Part shown: in pieces, positions 23,371 to 36,100 of the stretch
Numbering within the stretch: position 1 is the first letter of the stretch
Layout of the letters: each line of letters starts with the position of its first letter
NCBI GenBank assembly: GCA_935421135.1
Contig: OW285190.1
Span: 10,240,501-10,304,500, forward strand
From: Bugulina stolonifera
Lineage: Eukaryota > Bryozoa > Gymnolaemata > Cheilostomatida > Bugulidae
Reading direction: 5' to 3'
Length of the DNA stretch: 64,000 nucleotides
Position numbers and translations under genes: made by a program
Notes under the pieces: generated by a model
Told to the model about the DNA's origin: nothing
The model's database searches: none
The model's input: the letters and a program-made list of their open reading frames with translations, nothing else

Positions 23371-23657
23371 AAAAAAACAACAGCTTCCCTAGCCTTACAA
23401 CACCAGCTTGTAAAAACACTTCTACAATCCACCACAATATTTACTGTGAATGTTGCTGTAATTATTATTAATATTAAATATAATAATAGTCGGTCATAGG
23501 ATAGTCTAAGTATAAACACAATTTCAATTTGCTTTAAGTTTTATTAAATTATTATTTAATTCCTTGTACCTTGCGTGTACAAACTAGCTTGATGGAGAAA
23601 GTTTAAAATAAATTTTTTTATTATATTATGTAAAAACAATAATAATAATAATAATAA

Positions 23658-24000
23658 GACGGACCATGTTATAGAAGCAAGAAGGCCAGACATAGTGGTG
23701 GTTGATAAAGAGATGGATCATGTGTGGGTGATAGATATTGCAGTGCCTGGAGATGGCAGAGTTGGAGAGAAAGAAAAGGAAAAGCAGGAAAAGTATCAAG
23801 ACCTTGCGAGAGAGATTAGGAAACTGTGGAAGACTTCCGTGAACGTTATTCCTGTTGTGGTTGGAGCCCTGGGAGCAGTAGCAAATTTAGAAGAGAAATT
23901 GTCGAAACTATAAATAGGAAGAAAGGAAATAGACAGGGCACAATTCTCTGCCCTGTTAGGATCTGTGAGGATTTTAAGGAGAGTGTTGGATATCTGAGGT
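23658..24000 (+). pseudogene. Decayed non-LTR retrotransposon C-terminus, copy 1
   Basis: Begins directly after an (AAT)n run (23638-23657). One frame reads EARRPDIVVVDKEMDHVWV, then DIAVPGDGRVGEKEKEKQEKY, VIPVVVGALGAV, a stop, and LLGSVRILRRVL. This is the conserved C-terminus of animal LINE ORF2 proteins that follows the reverse transcriptase. Stops at about 23911 and 23995 show it is broken. Heavily 5' truncated. Confidence 0.78.
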
Positions 24001-24211
24001 CAGGGGACCTGACCGGATACCAACATCCAACCAGCTGAAGAGCTGAGATAAATCAACACGTAAAATAATAAGGATAACAATGCTTGCTTCCCTCCTACCT
24101 GGCTGGATTGCTGAGCGAGGGTTGCGAGGTAAACACCCCCACCACCTCTCTGAAGGTGTGCGATTAGCCGATTACTCACATAATAATGATAATAGGCTAA
24201 TAATAATAACA

Positions 24212-24559
24212 GTTACACAGATTATGTAGCAGAGATAAGAAGGCCTGATATAGTAGTGGTTAGAAAAAAACACCATGGAGTGTGACAATAGATATAGCTG
24301 TACCTGGGGATGTGAGAGTCCAGGAGAAGTCTGAGAAGTATTAAGATTTATGTAGGTAACTTGGTAGGTGAAATGTGTGGTGATACTTGAGATTCTTGGC
24401 GCCTTAGGAACTTTACCTAAAAGGCTGTCAGCATATCTTAGCATTCTAGACATGAACATCTCTGTAGAAACAATACAGAAATCTGCCATCTTGGGATCGG
24501 TGAGAATTCTGCGTAAAGTGTTGGAGAAGAGAAATGAATTGGGCGTGTCTAGGTTGTAA
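24212..24559 (+). pseudogene. Decayed non-LTR retrotransposon C-terminus, copy 2
   Basis: Same family as copy 1: AEIRRPDIVVV, then shifted frames with DIAVPGDVRVQEKSEKY, and finally VVILEILGALGTLPKRL with SAILGSVRILRKVLE. Several frameshifts and stops. Preceded by TAA-rich sequence (24178-24210). Confidence 0.75.
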
Positions 24560-25176
24560 GACGCAATCCGCCCTCATTCTAATCTCCTGCAGTACGCAAT
24601 GAGAACAGAAAATAGGTTTAAGTATAATAATCTATATGTAAATCTAAATTTGTTTCAATACAGCTTTATCTCTATAACAATATAAGATGTTCGCTCCTCA
24701 AAACTAACACTCTTTGTTTGCTGATGGGTTTTACGCATTCTCAAGCTAGGGTTTGTAGTAGATCAATTATATGTTGACATAACTAACTGACTACACAATT
24801 GAACCAGAAAGGCAGTGTAGCGTACTCACTTGTGCAGATTATTCTCCTCAAGCAAACGTCTTGTAATGAGGCAACAGCTTTGCAAAGTAACGATAGTTGA
24901 GCTATTGGCAATGTTGTACTGTTATGGGTATATGTCATTGTAAGGGAAAGTTATTGAAGAGGGTCTTGAGGAATGTTCTCATGCAGACTATCAAATAGGC
25001 CCATCAGCCACATGCAGTTTGAAGATATGACATTTTTATTATATTTGCACTATTTATGTTAGCTAGATAGTAGAATTTGAAGAGATGAATTTGTGAAAAA
25101 TATCAAAACGCAGGTGATTGTCAATCTCGACAATTTTATATTTTCTTGTTGTTAATATGATGTGTCTTCGCACCAG

Positions 25177-28100
25177 ATGGAACAAGTTGATAGCACAGTG
25201 TTGGTGCCATGTGCAGGGATAGTCACATGTGTAGAGTGCTCGCCATTTGATCACTGTAGCTCATTGCTATGCTATGTCAGCCATGTTAACTCTGATACTG
25301 GCTTATCCACACATAACATCACTATAGCCAAGATCCATCCAAAGCGAGAAGTAGGTGTGCTCATATTATAGAAATTGTGTGATAGGTCTAACTTCTTGTG
25401 ATTCATATAATGTTGTTTAGTTTTCTTCATATTTTTTGTTTATAATATGTATAGGCCTATTGTTTATAATAAATTATATTGTAACATTTTAGCATTTCAA
25501 TTATTGTCATATACATGAAATTCACAGGAAAACAAAATATTGGAAATACTGAAGGATTATCAGCAAGATAGACCGGTCACATGCCTGGCTTGGAGTCCTA
25601 GAACGTATATAGAATCTCTCCCTTATGAAGTCGTGTAAGCTCTTAACATAATAGATGAATCGAACTATTCCTAAGTAGAATGTACCTGTTGTTGGAATTT
25701 GCTAACTTTTTACTTTTTGTTAATTGCTGGCATCACCCTAGAGAATGTAGACGATCCCTTTTGATAAACTATTTTAGATACTGTGCAAACTATGCCAGAT
25801 TTGTACAATTTGTTAATAATAAAAAACGAAAAGAAATCTAGGCATACTAATGCTATAAGATGAGTATTTATACTGAAGGACTAATATAAGGTAATACGTA
25901 ATATGAGATATTATACTGTGAAATGTTTACCCTGTGAATATGGTGAGAATGGTATTTAGCTAGGCTTTGTAGTTTATATAATGGTGACGTAACCACATCT
26001 GTTTTTACAGGCTGTGTGCTGGTACTATTGATGGTCAAGTGAGTCTAATAACAACAGATCTGAGGCAAAGCAATGAGATGCAGGTACATTGGTATCAGTA
26101 TTGATATAAGGTGGTGTAAAACCTCAGTTTCAGCTTTTTGGTAAGAAGAGAAGACGACTCTAAAATTTAGTTTATGTGCTAGAGAACACAACTCCCTTTA
26201 TTTCTTCAGTGCTACAATTTATCAACTGGGAGATGTTATGGTTTGGGCACCATTTGTACCTGATGATGAGAATTTGTGCAATATCAACTATACAAGTGTA
26301 TATACGTTTGCAAACTGAGCAGTCAGTAAACAACACCTAATGAGTTTTTTATGAATTCATTCTATCTGATTACAGTGATAAGCATCTTCGGTCAGCGAAC
26401 AGCATAGGTTAATTGCTTGTCCTTTCATAGCCCCCCTCCCCCCCTTCCTGAGTTCGTATCAACTTTGGCAGAGGCTAAGTCTGTGAATCTGAAACTGATT
26501 TTTATTGCTGTTAGTTTATTTAGTTGTGAGTGACCGCTAGACCAATTAAATTGGCACCAATCATTCACTGCTATCCGTTTCTCAAAACAGACCAGCATCT
26601 TACTGACTACTACTATACTGGTGGTTCTACCAAACCTTTAGTAGGTCAGCACCTCCATAGCTGTACGACTTTTTATTTATGTTGGTATTAATATGTTTCC
26701 AAGAATTATTTATGTTAATGATTCCAGCCCTCATATTTCAACCACTGTGTTTGCCAGATTCTAGGCAACCATGATAAGCCGATAAATTCCGCTGCATTTG
26801 ATAATGACACCGGGGAGCTTCTAGCGACGGTGGGAGACGATTGCAGGTGTCACGTCTGGAATACACTATCTGGTGATAGACGTTGTACATTCCCTCTCAA
26901 GTCTGCAGGCGTCGATGTGCAATTCAACTATCATGATAACACAAAGGTATGTTATAATCACTTCACATAATGCATTCTCTTTACCACCAATACCAAGCTA
27001 TTATCAATGCAATATCCAGGTACGAGTTCCACTTTTTTCTTGAACATAAAATTGTATGTAACTGCTAATCAGTATTAGAAAACTACTTAATGAGGTTGTT
27101 GACCTGCTATTGTTATGTTATGTCAGTCACAATTAATCATTCCTCACGTCTTTCCTGGTATCATATTATAAGCAGATATTGTCACAACTTCACATTGTTA
27201 TTGTTACTTGCTTCAACGTACACTCCATGACGCTCATCACACTTGCACATATTTTAGTTAAAACCGACTGTCCTTTTGTACAGAATGACAGTGTTGGCAG
27301 CACTTGTAATGTAACATTTTATTTATGGAATAAATCAAATAATAGTCACTTTTTGTCTGCCAACGCGTTACGTCAACTGCTTGGGTAAGGCTTCCAACTA
27401 TTCACGTTCACAACTTCGTCACCTATATACTGCTGTAAATGTGTTGGACAATCATCACATTGTGAGCATGCATATAATACACGTAGGTAGCCACAAGCTG
27501 GGCTATATTTCTCCTGTATGGTTGTGTTGGTTGACTAGTGGCTGCCACCATGTAATAAAATGGTGGCTGGTAACTGTATATAAACAATCAAGTCACTTGT
27601 AGCCTGTACAAAGGGCTTAGACAGCTAGGACACTTCATCGTCCAGTGACAGAGTGATATGGTGTATTTTACAGTTGGTCGTAGCTGAAAAGTGTGGTATC
27701 ATTAGATTTTATGACATAAAGTCTTCATCAGCGTTCATGTCTGTGGAGACCGGAAAGTCGGCTGTCCTGAAATGTATTGATTGGTCAATAGATGACATGG
27801 CTAAGTTAGACGCTTTGTGCGGGTCTCAACTCTTGTCCTTCAACACAACAATTTCCTGGTTAGTACTTCCTCTATTCTGTCTCTGTAGACTTAATCTTCT
27901 CTGACGATATTGTAATTGTATTACCATCTCCAAGTTTTGTTTTTGTGTATTTAAAATAGTTGTTGGATATGGTAATCATGACTGTGGTAACATCTACTTA
28001 TAAGTGATTGTTGGATTGTACAGTATTCATATAGACTGTAGTCCGTTGAGCAACTTAGAACTTAGTCCTACATGAGTCGGGGCCATTAATCATCAGCTTA

Positions 28101-28802
28101 TTATGTAATCAATCCAACTTGTAGCTACACTGTTTAGAAGTGGAACATGTGGAATGAAATATATTATGTATCTCTAATAAGACTGTACATATAAATGAAA
28201 GAGATGGTTATAGTTGGTCTAGTTCATATTGTTTTAGTTTACCAGTTAGTGCTATGACTGTATCCAAACCTGACGATGTTCTCAAATATGGCAGAAGGTT
28301 ACGAGTATCAAAGATGAACTCTGACTTTATAGCCGTGTCTTGCGGCAAAGGAAGTGATGTCACCATAGTAGATAGAAGATCAAGTGATTCAGAACAGGTG
28401 AAGACATCTCATGCATATGACTGTCTGTTATACATACACAATATGCACTACCTGGCGATCAGTTAGCTTGTTAGCCTATTATAGTAAATTTACTTGTTAC
28501 CTCAGTGATGACAAGACATAGCTATACTCGTAGTCTAGAAAAATACTGCAAGCCATCATTTAATTATTTTTTTGTATATACATATAAATTTTCTTCTGTA
28601 CCCAGTTTATGTTTTTTGGTGTAATAATTGCTGTAGAAACCAGTGTTGTTTACGTGACTTGTTTATGGAATTTTTAAAACTGTAGGGGTCACAGACTATT
28701 TCAAGACATCTCGGATCTGGCTTCTCTTGGCTACGTGACCAACCATACCTCATCTGCGGTGGTGATAGTGCTCTTATAATGAAGTCATTAGTGACATCAT
28801 GA
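25177..28802 (+). CDS. NUP37: NUP37, WD-repeat nucleoporin of the Y-complex
   Basis: Exons 25177-25350, 25528-25634, 26011-26083, 26758-26946, 27674-27858, 28238-28397 and 28686-28802 join in phase to 334 aa, close to the usual length (about 326). Known role: a beta-propeller bound to NUP160 in the outer ring of the nuclear pore, also at kinetochores. Seen: VTCLAWSPRTYIESLP, INSAAFDNDTGELLATVGDD followed by HVWNT (a WD-type blade), LVVAEKCGIIRFYDI and the C-terminal GSGFSWLRDQPYLICGGD. The last two align by eye with family signatures. The start was chosen as the first ATG in frame. AATAAA at 29108-29113 is a likely polyadenylation signal. Convergent with TUFM. Confidence 0.87.
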
Positions 28803-29938
28803 ATTATGTGCTGAATTGATACAGTGCTGGACATGTCACCATGGCTACACCATAACAAATAGTTTCTTATATCCTGTTTTTATAATCCAATCTATTTCAG
28901 TCAATGACCGATACTTAGAACTGGTTGCAGATATTTAGTTGAAAGCTTACTTTGAACTACGAATATTGCTCTGCGTAGGACGTAATCCTTGTTTTATGTG
29001 GTAACAATGGTTTGTAGAAGTCGGCCACCTCCTACCATAAACATAGTCATATCGGCTCAACTTTGTATATCTGGTGTATGGAATCTCCAGTTCTGCTCTA
29101 CTCTCCTAATAAAATATTCTACTTTCATACAACCTTCTGTGTTATAACTTCGGTTAAATTCAGAGCTGCAGTTTGCCCTATCCTCCATCTGTTTCTCTCT
29201 AGCAACAAAGTGGCCTTGGTAGATAACTTTCAAACTATGAGGTTGACCGATTTTTACATATTATGATAAGGGAGTTTAGTGAACAGCTTCTCCATTATAC
29301 AAGTATAGGCGCAATGTATAAACATAAATCATTAACACGCATTCAAAAAATTAGCCGTTACCAATATTGTTTGTAAACAACAACTTGCTTGCTAACAGTA
29401 AAGAAATTACTGAGAGAATTATTAATTTATACATGAATATGAACAATCATCATTATCCCAGAGAGATCTGAAATCTTTACCAGTGAATGATTCACAGATA
29501 GCAACATATTTTTCAGCAAATAATTTGAAGGAATTCAATGGAGAACTCTTTTATTGTACTACAGTGTGATACCAGATGAAACAATGATGAAGTAAAAAGT
29601 CGAGAAAGAACTCCAAACATTAATTAATATTTTGCACTTCAAACTAGGGCATTTATTCGGGATAGTATAACATAATTATAACTTGCTATAAGAATTTATA
29701 GTATATACAATGTAATAATGTAGATATAAAAATTATGTGAGTTGGCAGTTTGATTGCTAATCATTTTAGACTTGAGTGTCATAGGACGAGTTATTTACAA
29801 AACTCTAATGTGTCCTGCATAAACTTATACCAAGTTACCAGATACATAATTACAAAAACAATCACTGAAAGGAATTGGTGAAAATAACTCATAATATATT
29901 TTTCTACACCAAAATAGCAATGCTGCTAGCCAAAGTTA
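28803..29938. other. Convergent 3' flank of NUP37 and TUFM
   Basis: No exon seen. A NUP37 signal lies at 29108-29113. For TUFM, AATAAA on the minus strand at 29652-29657 is 282 bp past the stop. The remainder is unremarkable AT-rich sequence. Confidence 0.45.
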
Positions 29939-32900
29939 TTATTTCCGTTGTTTAATACGAGAAAGTTGAGCCTCTGTAAGGTTGCTTGTAACTGCCCTAG
30001 GTGTATAATTAAAGCCACTAAGTTGCTCGGTATGTGATTCCGCTTCAGCTGTCATTATTCCGGTAAGGGATGTAAACTTGTTTTCTCTCATTGAAAACTT
30101 CTGGCCCTGCTTGATAACCATAGGTTTACGAAGCCATATCTTGGCAGAGCAAGTATCACCTGGCATTACTAGAGGTGTTGTCTCATCCAATAGCACGCAT
30201 GCATTCAATGTCCATATCCCACAAAACATCTGTTGTATGTATTTATGAGTTATTGGTTTGCTTCTGCCACCTTCAGCAGTCTTCAGAACATAAATTTGGG
30301 TGTCAAATGTGTCCAGTTGTTTCACAGTGTCCCTTTCAGCTAGCACCATACCCCTGCAAACACAATAACCTCCATATTCATGTAATTCCCTAATACTCTG
30401 TAAGTAATATACGTGCAAGTGTATAACTAAATATAGACCTGAAACACTTGTGTATGCCATATTGATTTGCATTTCAGGTATCCAACATAATGAGGGTATG
30501 TGGGGTAGAACCAGCACTCTAAGTGCACAGGCTCGATAAGCCTGTAAGAAATCATCATGCCCGCACCCCAACTCACCATACCCACCTCCCACCCCATCTC
30601 AGAGCCTGTAAGAACTGCCATACACTTTGAGCACTGGGTAGAACCACGTTACGTTAGCTCAATGTTCACCGTTATGCAATAACGGCAAAAGAAGGATTGC
30701 AGTTACAGTGTCTAAAGCATTCAGAGTCACTTCCACACAGCAGTTCGTTCACCTTTCTATGTCGGTCTACTGTGGTAATTTTACCAGATAATCACCAAAT
30801 TTAATGAGAATCTGTTGCACAATACCTGAGCTTCAACTTTAACCACACCCACCAATGGTTTCCTAATGTACATTATGTACTTTTAAGTTGCATGTACTTT
30901 TAAATTACATGTACTTATGAATTGCATTATAAAGACTTAGAAATGGGTTAGATTGAGCAATTGGCGGCATTTTAGCAACTCCAACAATCACAATGAAATG
31001 AATCACTGTGATACTCCAGTGGGTTGGACCATTGAAATACCTTGGGTGTATATTTCAGCTATTACCTATGAGACTGGCACTGATTTCTAAGTGATTAGGT
31101 TAAACTTTATAAAGAGCATAAATTTCAAACTGCTTGCACCTGGTAAGGTATACAGTTGTGTATGGCTGACCATGCTGATTGCCGGGATGTGCGTGGTCAG
31201 GACATGAGTTTATGTGTGCTACCCTTCCTTAGCCCTACATTGTGTGTCAGTCCTAAACTAAAATTAACTCAATCGTAAACTAACTAATCCACATTAGAGA
31301 GATTAGCCAACTTACGTGTGAATATGTAAGCAAATAATCGTAATCTACCACAAAAATATACCTGACTTGGAATTTGTAGCCAGCAGGAAGTTGTCGATTA
31401 GAACACTAAAATAAAACCTAACTTACTGTATTCACACTCTGAAGTTAAAATTTATGCATTTCCAAAAATGTATCTTCAATATTTACTGGTAATAAAAACT
31501 TAATATTGAAGCGCATTGTCCCCTATTGATCTGTTCACTCCATGCTCCGAAATTTTTCTGTTTAGCTTTGAATTCTGTAGACAATACTATTCAAAATGCT
31601 TCAAGCCAGCAACAATTTCTTTCTGCTTTTTCGTCTCATTTTCACTGCTATAAGTTATTATTATGTTATTAACAATATGCCTTAAGCACTGCTATGCATT
31701 AATTGCTGTTTTATTCACAAGCAGGTCCTGATTTAAAATTCTAGAAAAGTGGAATGAATTAATTTCAAGATTTTACCTCTCAATAAAAGATGGCTTCACA
31801 CCCTTCAGTAGAATACCAACATTTTCCCCAGCTTGCGCTGAAGGTACAGATCGCTTGAATACCTGGACATCAGAAACTGTGCTTTTCATTTGACGCCCAT
31901 GACCGATCAACTCAACTTGCTGTCCTTTTTTTATTATACCTATGATCATAAATAGAATTTTATTGCATCACAAAAACATACGCATATATCCATTTAGATA
32001 CAGTGGAAGGCAAAATGATTAAATAGAGAACAACCTTTCATACCAAGAAGAGATCATTAATGCCCCCAATAATCAAGACTGTACTCTTTTACTGGTGATA
32101 TACTACTAGTATGTTTCCAATAGTCCGAACCATATGTATGAACTAACATAGAGGCAAAGTAAATGTATAAGGCTACATCACAAACCTGCCTCTATGGTAC
32201 CAATGGCCACAGTTCCCCTGCCAGGGACTGTGAAAGCAGTTTCTAGTGGGAGAAATAGTGTCCCATCAACATTTCGAACGGGATCTGGAACATAACGATC
32301 TAAGGTGTCACATAATTCCAAAATAGATTGCTCGCCAATTTCTGGTCTTGTACCATCAAGAGCACATTTAGCAGACCCATGTATGAATGGTATAGAGTCA
32401 CCATCAAATCCATACTCATTAAGAAGATCTCGAAGCTCAAATTCTACAAGCTCAACTGTTTCTTTATCAACTATATCGATCTTGTTGATATAGACTACAA
32501 TATGTTTAATACCAATTTGACGTGCTAGTAACAAGTGTTCTCGAGTTTGTGGCATTTGCCCATCGGTTGCTGCCACAACTAATATTGCAGCATCCATTTG
32601 ATTGGCACCACATATCATATTTTTGATATAATCAATATGTCCAGGGCAGTCTGTATGTGCATAACTCCGTTTCATAGTCTCAAAATTAACATGGCAAGTG
32701 TTAATTGTTATGCCACGGGCTTTTTCATCAGGAGCTCGATCAATATCTTCATATGTCATTGCAACAGTTTTGTTGGACTTATCACCTCTTCTTGACAGAA
32801 TCGTAGTGAGAGCTGCTGAGAGGGTTGTCTTGCCATGATCAATGTGACCAATCGTCCCCACATTACAATGGGGCTTAACCAATTTCAATTTAGATCTACT

Positions 32901-33173
32901 TTCCTGATTAAAATATCTACTAGTGCTTAAATTTCGACAGCTTCTAATGAACATACTGCGATTTCGAAAGTTTGACCAAATTCCCTGAGTTAAATGCATG
33001 TCAATGCCGGTATACTGAATATTCTTGCTCGCCCAAGGTAAAATCTCTTGTATCTTACGAGCAACAGCAGTGGGCTGAACATTTACGTAAGCTTTGGGGA
33101 GTGTACTTAAACAAAGTTGCAGTTGCCTGCTGAGTCTGTTATCAAAACTAAACTGTGGGAGTTTATTTAACAT
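29939..33173 (-). CDS. TUFM: Mitochondrial elongation factor Tu
   Basis: Exons 32186-33173, 31777-31939 and 29939-30353 give 521 aa. Known role: GTP-dependent delivery of aminoacyl-tRNA to the mitochondrial ribosome. Seen: a long basic N-terminal leader (about 100 aa, consistent with a targeting peptide), G1 GHIDHGKT (109-116), switch I ARGITIN, G3 DCPGH (175-179), G4 NKID (230-233), G5 GSAKCAL, then domain 2 ([23 protein letters not shown]) and domain 3 ending in a basic extension. After the conserved TG near the C-terminus there are about 39 residues against about 20 in vertebrates, ending [20 protein letters not shown] carries Ile where Ala is usual. The first exon holds nearly the whole G domain. 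Confidence 0.93.
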
Positions 33174-36100
33174 AGTGAAGCCTTACGATGAAACCTGTAT
33201 ATCAGCAAGATCGAAGATGGGAACAAAAGTGGAATGAAGCTGGGAATTTTCTTTTTGCGGGCGCTGACATATTTGATTTAGTCTTGAAAAAATGGGATAA
33301 ATAAACCAACGTCTTTTTCTTTCTATCTACTTTAGAACTTTGTGTATTCTTTACATAGTTTTATTGTTAAATATTGATTTTTAAAAATAATAAAAATAAA
33401 GTAGTATAATTCATAGCTACATAATATAGAACATAAAACCGCGTTTTATAGATTATACAGTGTTCTAAAGAACATGATTGGCTACACATATGTTATATAG
33501 GTCACTCTGCCCTATTATTCCATTGCCGAGGTCATCGACCCAATCTGTGCCAAAGATATTACTGTTGTTTGATAGTACCAAAGATATTGGCTATGCAATG
33601 CATCCTATTGTAGGTTTCGTTTACTTTAGAGCTGAGGACTGAAGTACCAAGTGACATTATAATACAAACCCTTCATCGCATCAAACCACTTTAGTGTAAG
33701 CTGTAGACATTATATACTGACATCAGATGAGACATTTTGTAAAAGAAACAGAAAGACACTAGAGTAACAGTACTCATCGACTCATGAACCCGGCTGTACA
33801 GCAGACTATTGTTTTATTCTATTCTCCTCTACATCTAGTTAACATTTTAATTTACTAGAACAAACCTACCACCTGGCTAGTAGCATGGTATCTCAACTTC
33901 AGATCATGATTTTATAGAAGGGAAAACCGACAAACATTTCTTTCTATTTGGTAAGTAGGCCTATACATTTTTATCATCAATATAAATATTTAGTTGATCA
34001 TAACTGAAATTCAATTGCAATTGGGCCATTAATTATTGTAGTTTATTGTATCATCTTCGAACAGAACATCCAAGCTTTTGCGCTATGCTATTACCTAAAC
34101 ATGCCCTATCACTATAAAGACTGTAGGGACTATAGATAGTATGTAGTTATTTATTTACTAAAAGTATCGAAATTTAAATTAAGTTATTATGTTGGACTAT
34201 CTATTTTATTGTCACTACCAATTGTTTCATATATGAAAGCACCATTATGGTCAACCAATTTAGTTGTATTAATATACATGTAGCTTATGAGAATACATTG
34301 TGTACTGCAATTTTGCTTGGTGAAAATTATTATGAAGTTAGGCTTAATTTACATATCAACATGTTAGGTATCAGAGTCCAGTGTGCAAGTAAAAAACATA
34401 TAGTGTAATATAACAAGGCCGCAGGAGGTTGGAGCAGTAGTGATTATAGTATGAATTTCACTCCAGCATCATGTGGGTCAGCTACATGTAGGCATACGTA
34501 TTTGAAAATTAAAAGTTTCAAAGATTATTACAAATATTATTATAGACAACTGTTATAATATAGTGTGTCCTATATTATTAGGACGACTATTAAATAATTT
34601 AATAGGCTTATAAACAACTACATTTATATATGCCTATTCTACATGTGCATGTAGGCCTACATGTATATTGTTATATTACATGTACATTGTATGTAGGCCT
34701 ATATCTTATATTGTTATAATTATAGACAACTATAACTTATGCATAACCTATATTGTTATAGGCCTAATAAGCTTATTTAGATGTTTCATCCTGTATTACC
34801 ATAATAGTTCTGTCTATATAAAATATCTTCTTCCAAATTTCTCCAAGAGCAAAGCATAGCTCATATTCGCCCCGGTAGTATCTCAATGTTCTACATATAA
34901 GCCTGCGTCGTAGCGTAGAGAGGCCTGGAGAGCCTGCAGCAGACATGTGCATGTATATAATTATTATAGTAGGCTACATGGTCCTGCTGCAGGTGTTCTG
35001 TGGTCAAGACTGAAATATTTAGCTCATAAGGTGTCTTCGCGACCTCTTGGACGGACCGGGGTCGCAAATAAAAATCACAAGATGGCTGTCCGACCCAGGT
35101 CAGAAGGACTATTGGCCTGGGATTTTGCTTGGGCGGAAAAAAACCATCCTAGCTCATCGGCACACATGATTTCTTCACGCGAAAATGAGGATTTTGCTTT
35201 TGGCCCAGGCCGGTGTGTTCGCGACCCTGTGGCAGATGTGTGCCAGAAAGTATTTTCGTAAATCTGCCTGGGTCTGAAGTTTAGGTTGCGAAAACTGAAA
35301 TATCTAGCTCATAGACCCACCCTTTAGATTAGTGTAATACCTTCAGTCTCAAAGATATTGATTGAAGTAGCTAGCTATGGATAGCAAACAGTCTGATGTT
35401 CTGTAAAAAGTGCCACAAAAAGTTCAAAACTCTTTGCATTCTACATAGGTCAACTATTAGTAGGCTATCAGTTGAGCAATTTTATAGCTTTGCCAGTGAC
35501 TGATTGCTTGTATATCTTGTTATTCTGCAAACATAGCATTTACTATTAGGCCTATTAATTTATCCACAGCTAATAGTTCATGAAGTGCATGTAGACCTGA
35601 ACTGGTATGGTAATTCTCTAAAAGTACATACAGGTGTGTTCTAAGTCTACTCATGTATGTCCTAAGTCTATTACTAGGGATGTCAGATAAGGCTTGTCAT
35701 GAGATTAGGTAACTGATCACGGTTTTACCCTAATAACTAGTTAATAGTAGCTCTACTATGTAAATCAGTAGAGTTGGGACTTTCAGTCATTTTGTACTCC
35801 GATTTCATAATCTTAAGCTCCGTGTCTAAACGCCCTGTACTATTCTCTGCTATATGCTCTACACTACAGGTTTCCAGGCCTTGACCTGCTAGTCTACTAA
35901 ATACTACTTTAGGTTCCCTGAACTTCCCAATTGCTTGCTAGATGAGAAAACATCCCAGCAGGCCATTGGACCTGTAGCCTGAGGGAGCTGTTTAGATTAA
36001 ATCAAACCTTGTAGTGAAAAAGATGCTGGAAACTCTGTTGAATAGAATAGGTGTACTGGGATAATGCATTTTAAATTTTGATGTAGCCTAACTGTTGCAT

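Larger units (their letters stand above)
21810..25176. other. Repeat-rich, gene-poor interval upstream of NUP37
   Basis: Holds a MITE (22106-22275), AT-rich low-complexity DNA (about 22330-22410, 23090-23150, 23460-23660), a 66-bp hairpin (23305-23370) and two decayed retrotransposon 3' ends. The remainder shows no exon I can support. Confidence 0.5.

Noticed and set aside
34947..35261. 104-codon plus-strand frame in a GC-rich patch
   Set aside because: No recognisable domain or convincing splice sites, and it is bracketed by similar repeat-like segments.
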